The translations under genes and the position numbers were made by a program. The notes beneath the pieces are model-generated. The model searched no databases. It saw only the letters and a list, made by a program, of their open reading frames with translations, and was not told the DNA's origin. From MGIIb-O1 sp002457595 (GTDB taxonomy: Archaea; Thermoplasmatota; Poseidoniia; Poseidoniales; Thalassarchaeaceae), in contig JBJLBO010000001.1 of NCBI GenBank assembly GCA_045568115.1, positions 1 to 64,000 of the forward strand: a DNA stretch of 64,000 nt. The letters are read 5' to 3'. Shown one piece after another: positions 43,022 through 54,500 of this stretch. Each line of letters opens with the position of its first letter. The stretch's first letter is position 1.

Positions 43022-44248
43022 ATGAGCCGCGACTATGTATCACATCTCGAGTGTTCTTACACTGGTGAAATAATTGAGAAAGGTACTCCTCATACACTAT
43101 CATCGGTAGGTAAGCCTATTCTTGTAAAATATGATCTGGATTCAATTAGGAAAGACGTTTCGAGAGAGACTATTGAGAATTCAAAAGAATTAGGCTTCTG
43201 GAGATATGCACCTCTCCTGCCAGTAAGTGAACCCGAAAATCGAGTTTCATTAGGAGAAGTAATAACCCCCCTAATTGAGCTATTCGGGAGTTTATCGCAC
43301 CTGAAAAGTAAGCCAGAATGTGTATTGGTCAAGGACGAGTCACGACTACCAACAGGATCCTTCAAGGCTAGAGGATTGGGGTTAGCAGTATCAATGGCAA
43401 AAGAATTTGGATTTGATCAATTGGCAATCCCTACTAATGGAAACGCTGGCTCTGCATTAGCAGCATACGCAGCCCGGGCGGGAATGAAAAGCACAGTATT
43501 ATGCCCCGATAACACTCCAATAATCAACACCTCTGAGACATTAGCACAAGGAGGAGATACATTTCTCGTCAATGGGTTAATTGGAGATTGTGGAAAAATT
43601 ATTGGAGAAGGAAAGGAATCTATTGGTTGGTTTGCGGTTTCGACCTTGAAAGAGCCATATCGTATTGAAGGAAAAAAAACTATGGGTCTTGAATTAGCTG
43701 AACAACTTGGCTGGGATTTACCAGATGTCATTTTTTACCCTACTGGAGGAGGCACAGGGCTGATAGGAATGTGGAAAGCGTTCCATGAATTGCTAGAATT
43801 AGGTTGGATTGATTGTAAACTCCCTAGAATGGTAGCGGTACAATCAACTGGTTGCGCTCCAATTGTGAAGGCTTGGCAAGATGGAGTTGAACACGCAGAA
43901 TTCTGGCAGAATGCTAAAACTGAAGCAAGCGGAATTCGTGTACCTGCAGCAATTGGAGATTTTCTCATCTTAAGGGCAGTGAGGGAATCTAATGGGTTCG
44001 CTATTGCTGTCAATGACGAACACATTATGCGTTCAAGAGATATGATTGGAAAAGCGGACGGATTACTTCTATGCCCCGAAGGTGCTGCTACTTTCGCAGC
44101 CTACGAAGTTGCTCTTGAACAAGGGTTGGTTAGTCCATCGGAAAAAGTCGTTCTCTTTAACACAGCAACAGGACTGAAATATCCATTACCTAAAGTATCA
44201 AAGAAGTTGGATAAAAATATGCCATTTAATCCTTCTTTTTTTAGATGA
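43022..44248 (+). CDS. thrC: Threonine synthase
   Basis: 408 residues of the fold type II PLP family. The PLP-binding Lys115 lies in GSFKARG, and the phosphate-binding Gly loop (PTGGGTGLIGMW) near 240-251 is clear. An N-terminal CSYTGE...zinc-ribbon-like start and a long N-terminal helix region match archaeal ThrC. It converts O-phosphohomoserine to threonine. It overlaps the convergent eIF6 gene by 8 bp. Confidence 0.93.
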   Translation: MSRDYVSHLECSYTGEIIEKGTPHTLSSVGKPILVKYDLDSIRKDVSRETIENSKELGFWRYAPLLPVSEPENRVSLGEVITPLIELFGSLSHLKSKPECVLVKDESRLPTGSFKARGLGLAVSMAKEFGFDQLAIPTNGNAGSALAAYAARAGMKSTVLCPDNTPIINTSETLAQGGDTFLVNGLIGDCGKIIGEGKESIGWFAVSTLKEPYRIEGKKTMGLELAEQLGWDLPDVIFYPTGGGTGLIGMWKAFHELLELGWIDCKLPRMVAVQSTGCAPIVKAWQDGVEHAEFWQNAKTEASGIRVPAAIGDFLILRAVRESNGFAIAVNDEHIMRSRDMIGKADGLLLCPEGAATFAAYEVALEQGLVSPSEKVVLFNTATGLKYPLPKVSKKLDKNMPFNPSFFR

Positions 44249-44903
44249 GACCTAGTGCATCTTCAATTCGATTTAATTCAGGCCCGGTAGAACCAGCACC
44301 AACAAATGCGTATGTCTCACTAGCCACACAACCTGCACCAACATAAGGAGAGCCAAAGCACAGAGTCCCAACCATGACTGGCACTTGCATTGCTTCCTGA
44401 ATCCTATTTGCTTCCTCAGCATGAATGTCGGGATGGGCAAGTACACCCTTGTTATTTGCCACTAATAATGACCCCACTGTATCTTGACCTGCAACTTTTG
44501 AGCGTATTGCCTCAACACCCAAAACCTCTCCAATCATTTCAGCACCTGGGCCAGGGATTACAGAACTAACGACTGCTCCATGATCATTACAAACAACAAG
44601 ATTTCCTGCAGCGTTCACACCACTTTCCATGACCACAACATCGCCAAAACTGGTTAATCTATCTAGGTCGGCTTCAGTTGCAATGTCAGCAACAGCAAGG
44701 CCTTTCTTATTTCCACGGATTAAAGAACCAAGAAGAGCAGAACCACCAATTAGTGTAGGATACATTTCCATTTCAAATCTAGCAGCTAAATCATCTATTG
44801 CTGGTTGATCTAACGAAGAAGGGTGGAAAAGAACGTCACCTACGATGCTAAGGTATACACCAACTTGTGTATGCCCGAGGATGTCTCCTGTTCCGATTCC
44901 CAT
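44241..44903 (-). CDS. eif6: Translation initiation factor 6 (aIF6)
   Basis: 220 residues from MGIGTGDILG; AGGTGA lies 5 bases upstream, and a longer in-frame start at 44924 lacks such a site. The five-fold pseudo-repeat of the eIF6 family is visible through NNKGVLAHPD, NDHGAVVSS, GNKKGLAV and the GAGCVASETYAFVG ending. aIF6 binds the large ribosomal subunit and prevents premature subunit joining. It lies next to the 5S/23S genes and ahead of the convergent threonine synthase. Confidence 0.93.
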   Translation of the reverse strand: MGIGTGDILGHTQVGVYLSIVGDVLFHPSSLDQPAIDDLAARFEMEMYPTLIGGSALLGSLIRGNKKGLAVADIATEADLDRLTSFGDVVVMESGVNAAGNLVVCNDHGAVVSSVIPGPGAEMIGEVLGVEAIRSKVAGQDTVGSLLVANNKGVLAHPDIHAEEANRIQEAMQVPVMVGTLCFGSPYVGAGCVASETYAFVGAGSTGPELNRIEDALGLI

Positions 44904-44979
44904 TGGCTCACCTGTGTTTCTCAAAAAGTATGGCTCCGCCCATAGCGGATGAATGTTGATGCGGGGAGGTGAAAAAGAG

Positions 44980-45098
44980 TGGCACAGCGACGTAAGTTCC
45001 CGTGGGCTCTCGCACCACAGTACAGAATACGACGCAGGAGGACTTGACTTCCGGGTTCGATATGGGACCGGGTATTACCCCTCCGCTGTGGCCGTGCA
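44980..45098 (-). rRNA. 5S ribosomal RNA
   Basis: On the minus strand the terminal helix pairs GCACGGC (45097-45091) with GCTGTGC (44988-44982). Internal elements CCCATATCGAACCCGGAAG and the loop E/D region follow the normal 5S layout; about 119 bases. It lies roughly 95 bases after the 23S gene and is presumably cut from the same transcript. Confidence 0.93.
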
Positions 45099-45168
45099 CA
45101 ACTCTTTCTCGAATGTAATGGTGATAGAATCGAATTTGCCTATTGGACAGAGGCCCACAAAAAATAGT

Positions 45169-45193
45169 GTGGGCAAGTAGAAAGATGAATGCT
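45169..45193 (-). other. 3' half of the 23S rRNA processing stem
   Basis: Just after the 23S 3' end, AGCATT, TTTCTAC and TGCCCAC (minus strand) are complementary to three blocks upstream of the 23S 5' end at 48060-48085. Together they form a broken helix of about 20 bp bringing the two ends together, as expected for the archaeal 23S processing stem. An additional hairpin GCCCACA/TGTGGGC lies at 45153-45174 and would compete with it. Confidence 0.7.
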
Positions 45194-48059
<2,866 letters not shown>

Positions 48060-48085
48060 AGCATTTTTTATTTCTACATACCCAC
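48060..48085 (-). other. 5' half of the 23S rRNA processing stem
   Basis: GTGGGTA, GTAGAAA and AATGCT (minus strand) pair with the blocks at 45169-45193 in antiparallel order, separated by a T/T mismatch and a small asymmetric internal loop. This loop is the kind of place where archaeal splicing endonuclease cuts bulge-helix-bulge motifs, though an exact bulge-helix-bulge cannot be assigned by eye. Confidence 0.7.
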
Positions 48086-48096
48086 TTTTTTGTGAG

Positions 48097-48115
48097 GACT
48101 GAACTAAGTTCAGTC
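48097..48115 (-). other. Perfect hairpin in the 23S leader
   Basis: GACTGAAC and GTTCAGTC form an 8-bp stem with a 3-base loop, directly before the processing stem. Other short stems occur upstream (TGGTCT/AGACCA near 48149-48165 and CCGTCTCCCC-type GC-rich pairing near 48168-48200). The stretch between 48116 and 48322 holds no gene; it is a structured rRNA leader plus promoter. Confidence 0.6.
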
Positions 48116-48242
48116 TTTTCCTCTGGTGTCCAGGCATATCGATTCTATCTGGTCTCTCAGACCACTCCGTCTCCCCGCAGGGCGGACCGGTCTCGACCAC
48201 TTCCCCCTGTATGTGCCCATACAAGGGTGCACCAAAAGCAGG

Positions 48243-48268
48243 CGTGCGACCTACCTTCGGTATATGAA
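48243..48268 (-). promoter_or_regulatory. Likely promoter of the 23S-5S unit
   Basis: On the minus strand TTCATATAC, then 8 bases, then GGTCGCACG; 22 of 26 positions match the element ahead of eS1 at 7698-7723, with identical spacing. The predicted transcription start near 48239 would give a leader of about 180 bases before mature 23S. A 6-bp inverted repeat GAACGA/TCGTTC at 48266-48283 overlaps the upstream edge, where BRE or a regulator would bind. Confidence 0.6.
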
Positions 48269-48322
48269 CGATGCGGGTCGTTCAAGGTGGGGCTAGAACG
48301 ACGCATAGAGAGCCGGAAAACA

Positions 48323-48706
48323 TCAATCAATCAAGGTATTGTGCATATGGTCAATCCCATAGGGCAATTCGATTGCTTTATTTTGCCCTTTTTCATTAAT
48401 AGAAATCGGCTCTTTTGAGGTTGATTCAGCGATTCCTGTTGCCTCTTTGGCATTAGCCGGAGTATTTGGAGACTCTACAGAATGATTAGGCGCGTCCTTA
48501 ATTCCAAAGGGAAGGGGGGGCCTAGAGGTTGACTCAGGGAGAGTCTCGAGATCGAATGGGAGAGATATTGACTCTGATTCTATTAACGCCGACTCCTTGT
48601 TTATTGATTGAATTGATGCCGAACCGCATAGTGAACAAAGACCTGATGCACTCAACACCATGTGACATACAGGACATACTTGCACGACCACAGGAAACCC
48701 CTCCAT
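48323..48706 (-). CDS. Zinc-ribbon protein with repeated LPF(G/D)I motifs
   Basis: 127 residues from MEGFPVVVQVCPVC. One zinc ribbon (C11/C14 and C24/C27) is followed by a disordered, Ser/Glu/Pro-rich region with three short motifs: SLPFDLE, PLPFGIK and ELPYGID. Regular short motifs in a disordered tail usually bind a partner domain. Function is unknown. A longer frame upstream to 48862 overlaps the transporter gene and is less likely. Confidence 0.6.
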   Translation of the reverse strand: MEGFPVVVQVCPVCHMVLSASGLCSLCGSASIQSINKESALIESESISLPFDLETLPESTSRPPLPFGIKDAPNHSVESPNTPANAKEATGIAESTSKEPISINEKGQNKAIELPYGIDHMHNTLID

Positions 48707-48771
48707 GGCTTGATGGTGTCGCAGAAAAAATGATGGTCGAAGAGATTTATGTATAAATCGGAATATACCAA

Positions 48772-50175
48772 TCAGGAATACAAGGCCCCATGGAAGAGGA
48801 ACATGAATATTGATGCGACAACACAAGTAATCAACATCACAGGAAATCCTGCCCGCACCCACTCTGCAGTAGTAATTGGATATGGACCTCGCTCGCTGAT
48901 AGCAACCGTCATTACATTAGCACTAGAGCCAATTGGAGTCGCATTGCCTCCAAACCCTGCACCCATAGCTAGAGCCCATAGAAGAGGCTCTGGAGACAAG
49001 GCCCCATTGCTGGCCTCAGTGATGCTGAAAATCACAGGTATCATAGCAGCAGTAAATGGAATATTATCGATTAAAGCACTAGCTATGGCTGACACCCAAA
49101 TGATTGCGACTGCTAACTTCACCTCATCGTCGCCAAAGTTTATGAATATCCAGTTAGCGACGTCCTCAAGATAGCCCACATCTCCTATCCCTCCAACTAG
49201 CAGGAATAATCCGGCAAAGAAAAGCAAAGCCTGCCACTCAACTTTGTCAACTACATCATTGATGAATCCCTCTCTGAGTTCTTCATTTTTCGGTCTAGCT
49301 ACGATTAGAGCAAAACCAGCACCAGCTAAGGCAATTCCATCAATCTCGATCGGTAAATCCATGAATGATTTTGCAGAGAATGCCACTACAGTAAGCCCTA
49401 AGATAACCAATGTTGAATACATCAATTGTTTGTCATCAATAGCCGCCCACTCATCTTCTTCCATTAACAAATCAACATGTGGTGGCTTCTGAGTGGCCCA
49501 ATCCTTGTAGTACCATTTGAAATAACCTAGAGTAGCAACCCAAGCAAAGAAAGTGAGGATTCCAAGTTTGAAGAGGAAGCCGTTGAAAGAGAACGCTAGA
49601 AGTGCTTCGTCGGCTGCTGCTGCTGCAATCATTACATTGGGGGGATCGCCAACCATTGAGGCCACGCCACCAGTATCAGAGAGAATAGCTTCGGCCAGAA
49701 GCGGAGGCACTGGATTAATCTCTAATTTATTGCATATTCTAAGTGTTACAGGAGCGATGATGATGATTGCTGTAACATTATCAATCACAAGAGAAAGCAA
49801 GGTAGTGAAAGTACCTAGCAGAACGATGAGTCTCCAAGGGTCACCCTTGCTCATCTTAGCTGCCTTGATTGCAACATACTCGAAAAATCCACATAACTCA
49901 AGAATGGATGCAAAAATCATCATCCCTAGTAGTAGGCCGATTACTTCCCACTCAATCCAACCTATCATCGTATGTTCCAGCGTATAGGTTTTGATTGGAT
50001 CCCCTCCAGCGGTTGTGTAGACTTCGTGAAGATGGAATACTCCAGAGTAATGACCATAGAGGAGCATTAGTACAGAACCAAACCATGCGGCAATTGTCCT
50101 ATGCACAACCTCTGAAAGAATTAGGGCAAAAGAGAGGATGAATATCCCAAGTACAACCTGCGCTTCAGTAACCAT
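48772..50175 (-). CDS. NhaD/ArsB-type ion transporter
   Basis: 467 residues with about 11-12 membrane helices of the ion transporter superfamily (NhaD Na+/H+ antiporter, ArsB, CitM/P permease). Family marks are DNVTAIIIIAPVTLRI in the first half, SDTGGVASMVGDPPN near 170-185, DNIPFTAAMIPV near 358-369 and the GFGGNATPIGSSANV near 400-414 in the second half. The paired inverted halves with the Asp-Asn and Gly-Asp-Pro-Pro-Asn motifs fit sodium/proton exchange best, which suits a marine cell. The exact substrate is not fixed by sequence. Confidence 0.85.
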   Translation of the reverse strand: MVTEAQVVLGIFILSFALILSEVVHRTIAAWFGSVLMLLYGHYSGVFHLHEVYTTAGGDPIKTYTLEHTMIGWIEWEVIGLLLGMMIFASILELCGFFEYVAIKAAKMSKGDPWRLIVLLGTFTTLLSLVIDNVTAIIIIAPVTLRICNKLEINPVPPLLAEAILSDTGGVASMVGDPPNVMIAAAAADEALLAFSFNGFLFKLGILTFFAWVATLGYFKWYYKDWATQKPPHVDLLMEEDEWAAIDDKQLMYSTLVILGLTVVAFSAKSFMDLPIEIDGIALAGAGFALIVARPKNEELREGFINDVVDKVEWQALLFFAGLFLLVGGIGDVGYLEDVANWIFINFGDDEVKLAVAIIWVSAIASALIDNIPFTAAMIPVIFSITEASNGALSPEPLLWALAMGAGFGGNATPIGSSANVMTVAISERGPYPITTAEWVRAGFPVMLITCVVASIFMFLFHGALYS

Positions 50176-50246
50176 TGTCTCCGCCGACCTTTGGGGCCTC
50201 TAAATATGTCACTATCAAAGATGTTGAATTCCAGCCCGATGAATAG

Positions 50247-50534
50247 TTATTTCCCAACCCAGAATACCGCCACGTTACCACGTTGGAAAACCAACTTGGA
50301 ATCCGTCTGACTCGCCAATAATTCAAACAGTTCAGAACGCTCATCAGAACCATCTGTAATTCCTCGGTTGGCTTTGACTTTGACAAGTTGACGAGTTGCA
50401 AGTTGATCTCGGATTTCAGTGGTTAATGATTCAGTAATGCCATTCCGACCTACTCTAACTGAAACTTGGAGTGCACTATCTTTAGCGAGACGGACAATAT
50501 GCGAAGGTGCTTTCAAATTAATATCTCCATTCAT
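50247..50534 (-). CDS. YhbY-family (CRM domain) RNA-binding protein
   Basis: 95 residues. VSVRVGRNGITESLTTEIRD near 25-44 carries the GxxG-type RNA-binding loop of the CRM/YhbY domain, followed by LVKVKANRG and a VFQRGNVAVFWV ending. Single-domain archaeal members are associated with ribosome assembly. The gene overlaps the RNase P component 4 stop by 4 bp, and adk precedes it in the same operon. Confidence 0.88.
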   Translation of the reverse strand: MNGDINLKAPSHIVRLAKDSALQVSVRVGRNGITESLTTEIRDQLATRQLVKVKANRGITDGSDERSELFELLASQTDSKLVFQRGNVAVFWVGK

Positions 50535-50851
50535 TGTTTAACAAGACTATTTCTGTTTACTCTTCCACATCTAAGACAAGTGATGATGTTATTTTTCGAA
50601 GTCACTCTGACTTGAGCAGTTTTACCAGGAATTAGAGCCTTCTCGCAGCTCCTACAGATTTTTTTTCCTATCGAATTTTCAGCTCGCACTCCGTGTTTTT
50701 TGGATACACGCAATATATCTCTTGCTGCAATGTCAGCCAACTCATTGTCAGCATTCAATGAAGACTCTAATACGCCCGAAAGATGAGTTATCGATTTCTT
50801 CGCATTTGACTTTCTATCAAACCGAACTCCCCTTGGGCCTCTTCGTGACAT
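50531..50851 (-). CDS. rnp4: RNase P protein component 4 (Rpr2-like)
   Basis: 106 residues from MSRRGPRGVR; GAGGCG precedes this ATG. The N-terminal two-helix segment (LADIAARDILRVSKKHGVR) and a zinc ribbon with CRSC and CLRCG pairs match archaeal Rpp21/Rpr2. It binds the RNase P RNA specificity region with Rpp29. It sits between adk and yhbY. Confidence 0.85.
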   Translation of the reverse strand: MSRRGPRGVRFDRKSNAKKSITHLSGVLESSLNADNELADIAARDILRVSKKHGVRAENSIGKKICRSCEKALIPGKTAQVRVTSKNNIITCLRCGRVNRNSLVKQ

Positions 50852-50862
50852 CAACTCGCCTC

Positions 50863-51495
50863 TCAATTACTCATGGTGGCTCTGACAGCACCCTCAACAG
50901 CATCTCCGACTGAATCAATAGGTTGATTCCCGTCTATACTTAGGAGAAGGCCACGCTCAGAATACCAGGCGGCAAGAGGGGCTGTTTGAGAGTGATAAGC
51001 CTCGAGACGGGCACGTACAGTCTCTTCTGTGTCGTCCTTGCGCTGAATTAGTCGGCTTTCTATCTCAGAGGGTGCTGGATTGAATGTAATGTGATAAATA
51101 TCTCCAGTTTCAGGATCCATTCTACGGCCAACTATTCTCTCAACAATCGCATCATCAGGAACTTCTATTGAAATTACGGATTCGACAACTGCAATTTTGG
51201 CTAATGATTCGGCCTGAGGAATAGTTCGAGGGAAGCCATCAAAAAGAACACCATTTATTGCATCGGATTGAGTCAATCTTTCTTCGATTAGTCCAATTAT
51301 AACTGAGTCTGGAACTAGCAATCCAGCATCCATGTAGACCTTCGCTTCAGCACCCATCTTCGTATCAGCCTTGACAGCGGCACGAAGCATGTCACCCGTA
51401 GAAACCTGAGGTTTACCAGTTAGATCAACTATCCTTCCAGCCTGCGTACCCTTCCCCGCACCTGGAGGTCCGAACAGCACTATTGAGCCACCCAT
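50863..51495 (-). CDS. adk: Adenylate kinase (bacterial/eukaryotic type)
   Basis: 210 residues. The P-loop GPPGAGKGTQ is at 9-18, and STGDMLRAAV, FDGFPRTIPQAE and the RRMDPETGD lid start are conserved. This is the ordinary NMP-kinase-fold Adk, not the short archaeal AdkA. The lid is a few residues shorter than the long form and has no zinc cysteines. It balances ATP, ADP and AMP. Confidence 0.95.
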   Translation of the reverse strand: MGGSIVLFGPPGAGKGTQAGRIVDLTGKPQVSTGDMLRAAVKADTKMGAEAKVYMDAGLLVPDSVIIGLIEERLTQSDAINGVLFDGFPRTIPQAESLAKIAVVESVISIEVPDDAIVERIVGRRMDPETGDIYHITFNPAPSEIESRLIQRKDDTEETVRARLEAYHSQTAPLAAWYSERGLLLSIDGNQPIDSVGDAVEGAVRATMSN

Positions 51496-51541
51496 AGCAA
51501 TCCCAATCGGAGTCTTTTCTTAAGTCAGACTATGTGTCAAA

Positions 51542-54500
51542 TCACTGATTCTGCTCATACCAAAGGTGACCATACGATACCCATTGTTCCATTGTCCAAC
51601 CATCAGGAAGACCACTTGGAGGTAATGGCATAGCACCAGGAGGAACAGGTGGTAAAGAAAGAGAAGGTAGGCTAGAATCCCTCAACTCTGATATTTCATC
51701 GTCAGAAATTGTAGAGCTTAGAACACCTCCAGATGAACTCGTTTCAAGAGCAGATTTTCTCCTATCTGTAAATGATCCTGATTGTAATGCAGACCCCATT
51801 GGGATTAATTCTTCTTCAGGAGTTAGAGAAGTCGCAGAACCTCTTCTCATTCGAACTAATCCTACACCAAGACCTGTGATTACGGCAAGGAATAATACCG
51901 CAAGAGTCCAACTAGGCAAACCAGCCTTAACAATTAAACAACCTAATCCATTGCAAGAATCATCTCTAGCCCGAGAAATTTGTATTATCAATTCTCCATT
52001 GGTAATATTTTGTTGAACATTGGTATCAGTAGAGTTAGCAAATATCCCTAGTGGTTCTAAACCATACCCGGCTCCAGAAGAAGGTTCAATAGTGGTGATA
52101 AGTTCTATTGATTCGCCTGAAATTATAGGACCCACAGAGGATGTATCGATATTAATTACCCATCCCTCAATCAAATTGGAGTCCACCGTGAATTCAGAAG
52201 CGTAGTTACCCATATTCTTGACAATTAATTTTACTTCTTGAGAAGATCCAGTCTTAATATCCTCAATAGATTCTGAATCCGAAGTTATTTCCAACCAAAT
52301 AGAGGGCAATACTTCTACTTCAAGAATTACCGTTTTAGAAATTAACATAGATTGAGAAGTACTGGCTTCGATAATTATCGAAAATTCATAATTTTGAATG
52401 CCTTCAGAAAGACAGCAAGGTAATTGGAGGCCTACTGAAAACGTTTCTTCACGACCCATTTCTAACTCTGTCGGGATAATTGATTGGAATCCGCCTTGCC
52501 ACCCCTCTGGTAAACTCCCAACTGTGAGTTGAAGATTCAAAGGGACATTACCTGAGTTTCTGATAGAGATGTTTGATACACCAGTCTGACCAAGAGGGAC
52601 TCGGATTACATCTTCATCAACAATCTCCAAAGAAGCTACTTCTTGTGTGATGAATTTAGTTCGATTATCTGATGTTGATGAATAGCCAATTAATTCGGTT
52701 TTTATCGTCACGATATTTTCCAAACCCATTTCTACATTCTGAGGGACTAATAAATTCACAATTAGAGTTCTTGATTGGCCTGCATCTAGAGAAATAATTA
52801 CCTCATCTGAGTCTCCTTCGGCGAGAATAAAATTAGTAGCCCAACCATTCAGAGATGAGTAAGTAATCAATTCAAACCCCATAGGAATATTACCCTTATT
52901 TGTAACAGTGACTTGTGTTTCCTCGATTCGACCATTAACAGTAGCCCTGTCTTCAGCAAAGGCAATGGAAGGTAATGCGATTCCCGATTCATCAAAAATT
53001 ACTACGGAATAATCTAGTTTCTCAAATACTCTGACTATTGCAGATTCTGTAGAAGTTATACTATTATCTTCTACAGAAGTAGTTACACAAGTAATCATCT
53101 CTTCGACGCCAGCACTAGGTTGTCCACCATTAACAGAAGGGACATTGACATGAATCGAGAGAGGTAGAGACTGTAGTCGAGTAAGTGGTTCCATTACGAG
53201 GTAATTTGAATTGGAACTGCCAATATTAATTATCCAATTAGAAGGACTTTCGCAAATTACAGAGTAAGAGGTTGGGCCATTACCCATATTTTTCACTGAA
53301 AGAGAAAATGTAGCTACATCACCAGGAATGGCGCCGAGGCCAACTCCATCTCCTGCAAGAATTGTAGCAATCCCTTCTTCTCTCTCAACAATTGTAGAAA
53401 TTGTTAATTCATGTGAAATCCAAGGAGATTCTATATCTGATAAAATTAGAACACTAACAAAATCACCAGGCAGAGCAAATATTGCACCGCCTGGATTTTC
53501 GGGATCAGCGTCTACATCTTCAAGGGTCAATCGAACAATTACGGAACTACCCACTTCTCCTGAAGGTGCCAAAACCCATGGACCAGTGTCATTTAGTAGC
53601 ATCCACCATTCATCAATCGGAGCACGCAAAATTCCATTTTCATCAATCCTCTGTAAAGGTGAAATTGATAAATCGACTTCCGTAGAAGATGTACCCTCAT
53701 TTTGAAGTACTAAATCAAAACTAACTACACTCCCACTAGTAGGCTCAAGAACCCTTGTCAAGGCCTGTTCAATCTGGCTTGGATTGGATGGTAAACTACC
53801 ATCTTCCATTAGAGGAATAATTCGGACTCCAATCTGAGAAATTTCAACAATTAACTGGTAGCGATTATTATCAACTCCTGAATTTTCATCGTTGATTTCA
53901 GTTATAGCATTGGTTACATCTAATCTAAGTTCAAGAGTATGAGATCCAGTAGTTTGGAATACATGAGGGAAACTAATGGATTTTACACTCCCTGCCGATA
54001 GTGATGGCTGATTAATTGAATAAATCAACACTCCTTCAGTCAAGTCCCAAATCTCAATATCATAAGTACCTGAATCTAATGATGCTTGGTTTTTCCAATA
54101 AGCCTGTATTAGAACAGCGTCACCCTGTAATGGAGAGGCAACAGAGGTTGAAAGAGAATCTTCAAAAACTGCAAGATCAACAAATTTCTGCTCTGAAATT
54201 AGACCCGAGGCAACAAGAGAAAACTTCTGACTTTGCCCGCCTGCGTGACCCACTATAATTGTCCAGACACCATCCTGATTACTACTGATTTTTATGCGCT
54301 CGACATTGTTTAGTCTGTCCGAAGTGCCACCAGATGTTGAATAACCATTCAAGAAATTATTCCCGTGATACTCAGTGCCATCCGGAGCTATAGCTGTTAA
54401 ATCGAGATCATTAACTATTTTTTTCGCAGTTTGATTAGAAATTAAAGAAGATTCTTGATCGACCCAAACTAAAGATAAATCCATCTCGGAAGAAGAATCA

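Noticed and set aside
48116..48242. SRP RNA or RNase P RNA in the 23S leader
   Set aside because: The GC-rich hairpins lack the conserved SRP helix 8 tetraloop region and the RNase P core motifs; a structured rRNA leader explains them.
48749..49174. A 141-codon plus-strand frame (with others to 49987)
   Set aside because: Antisense to the NhaD/ArsB transporter, whose helices and motifs are clear.
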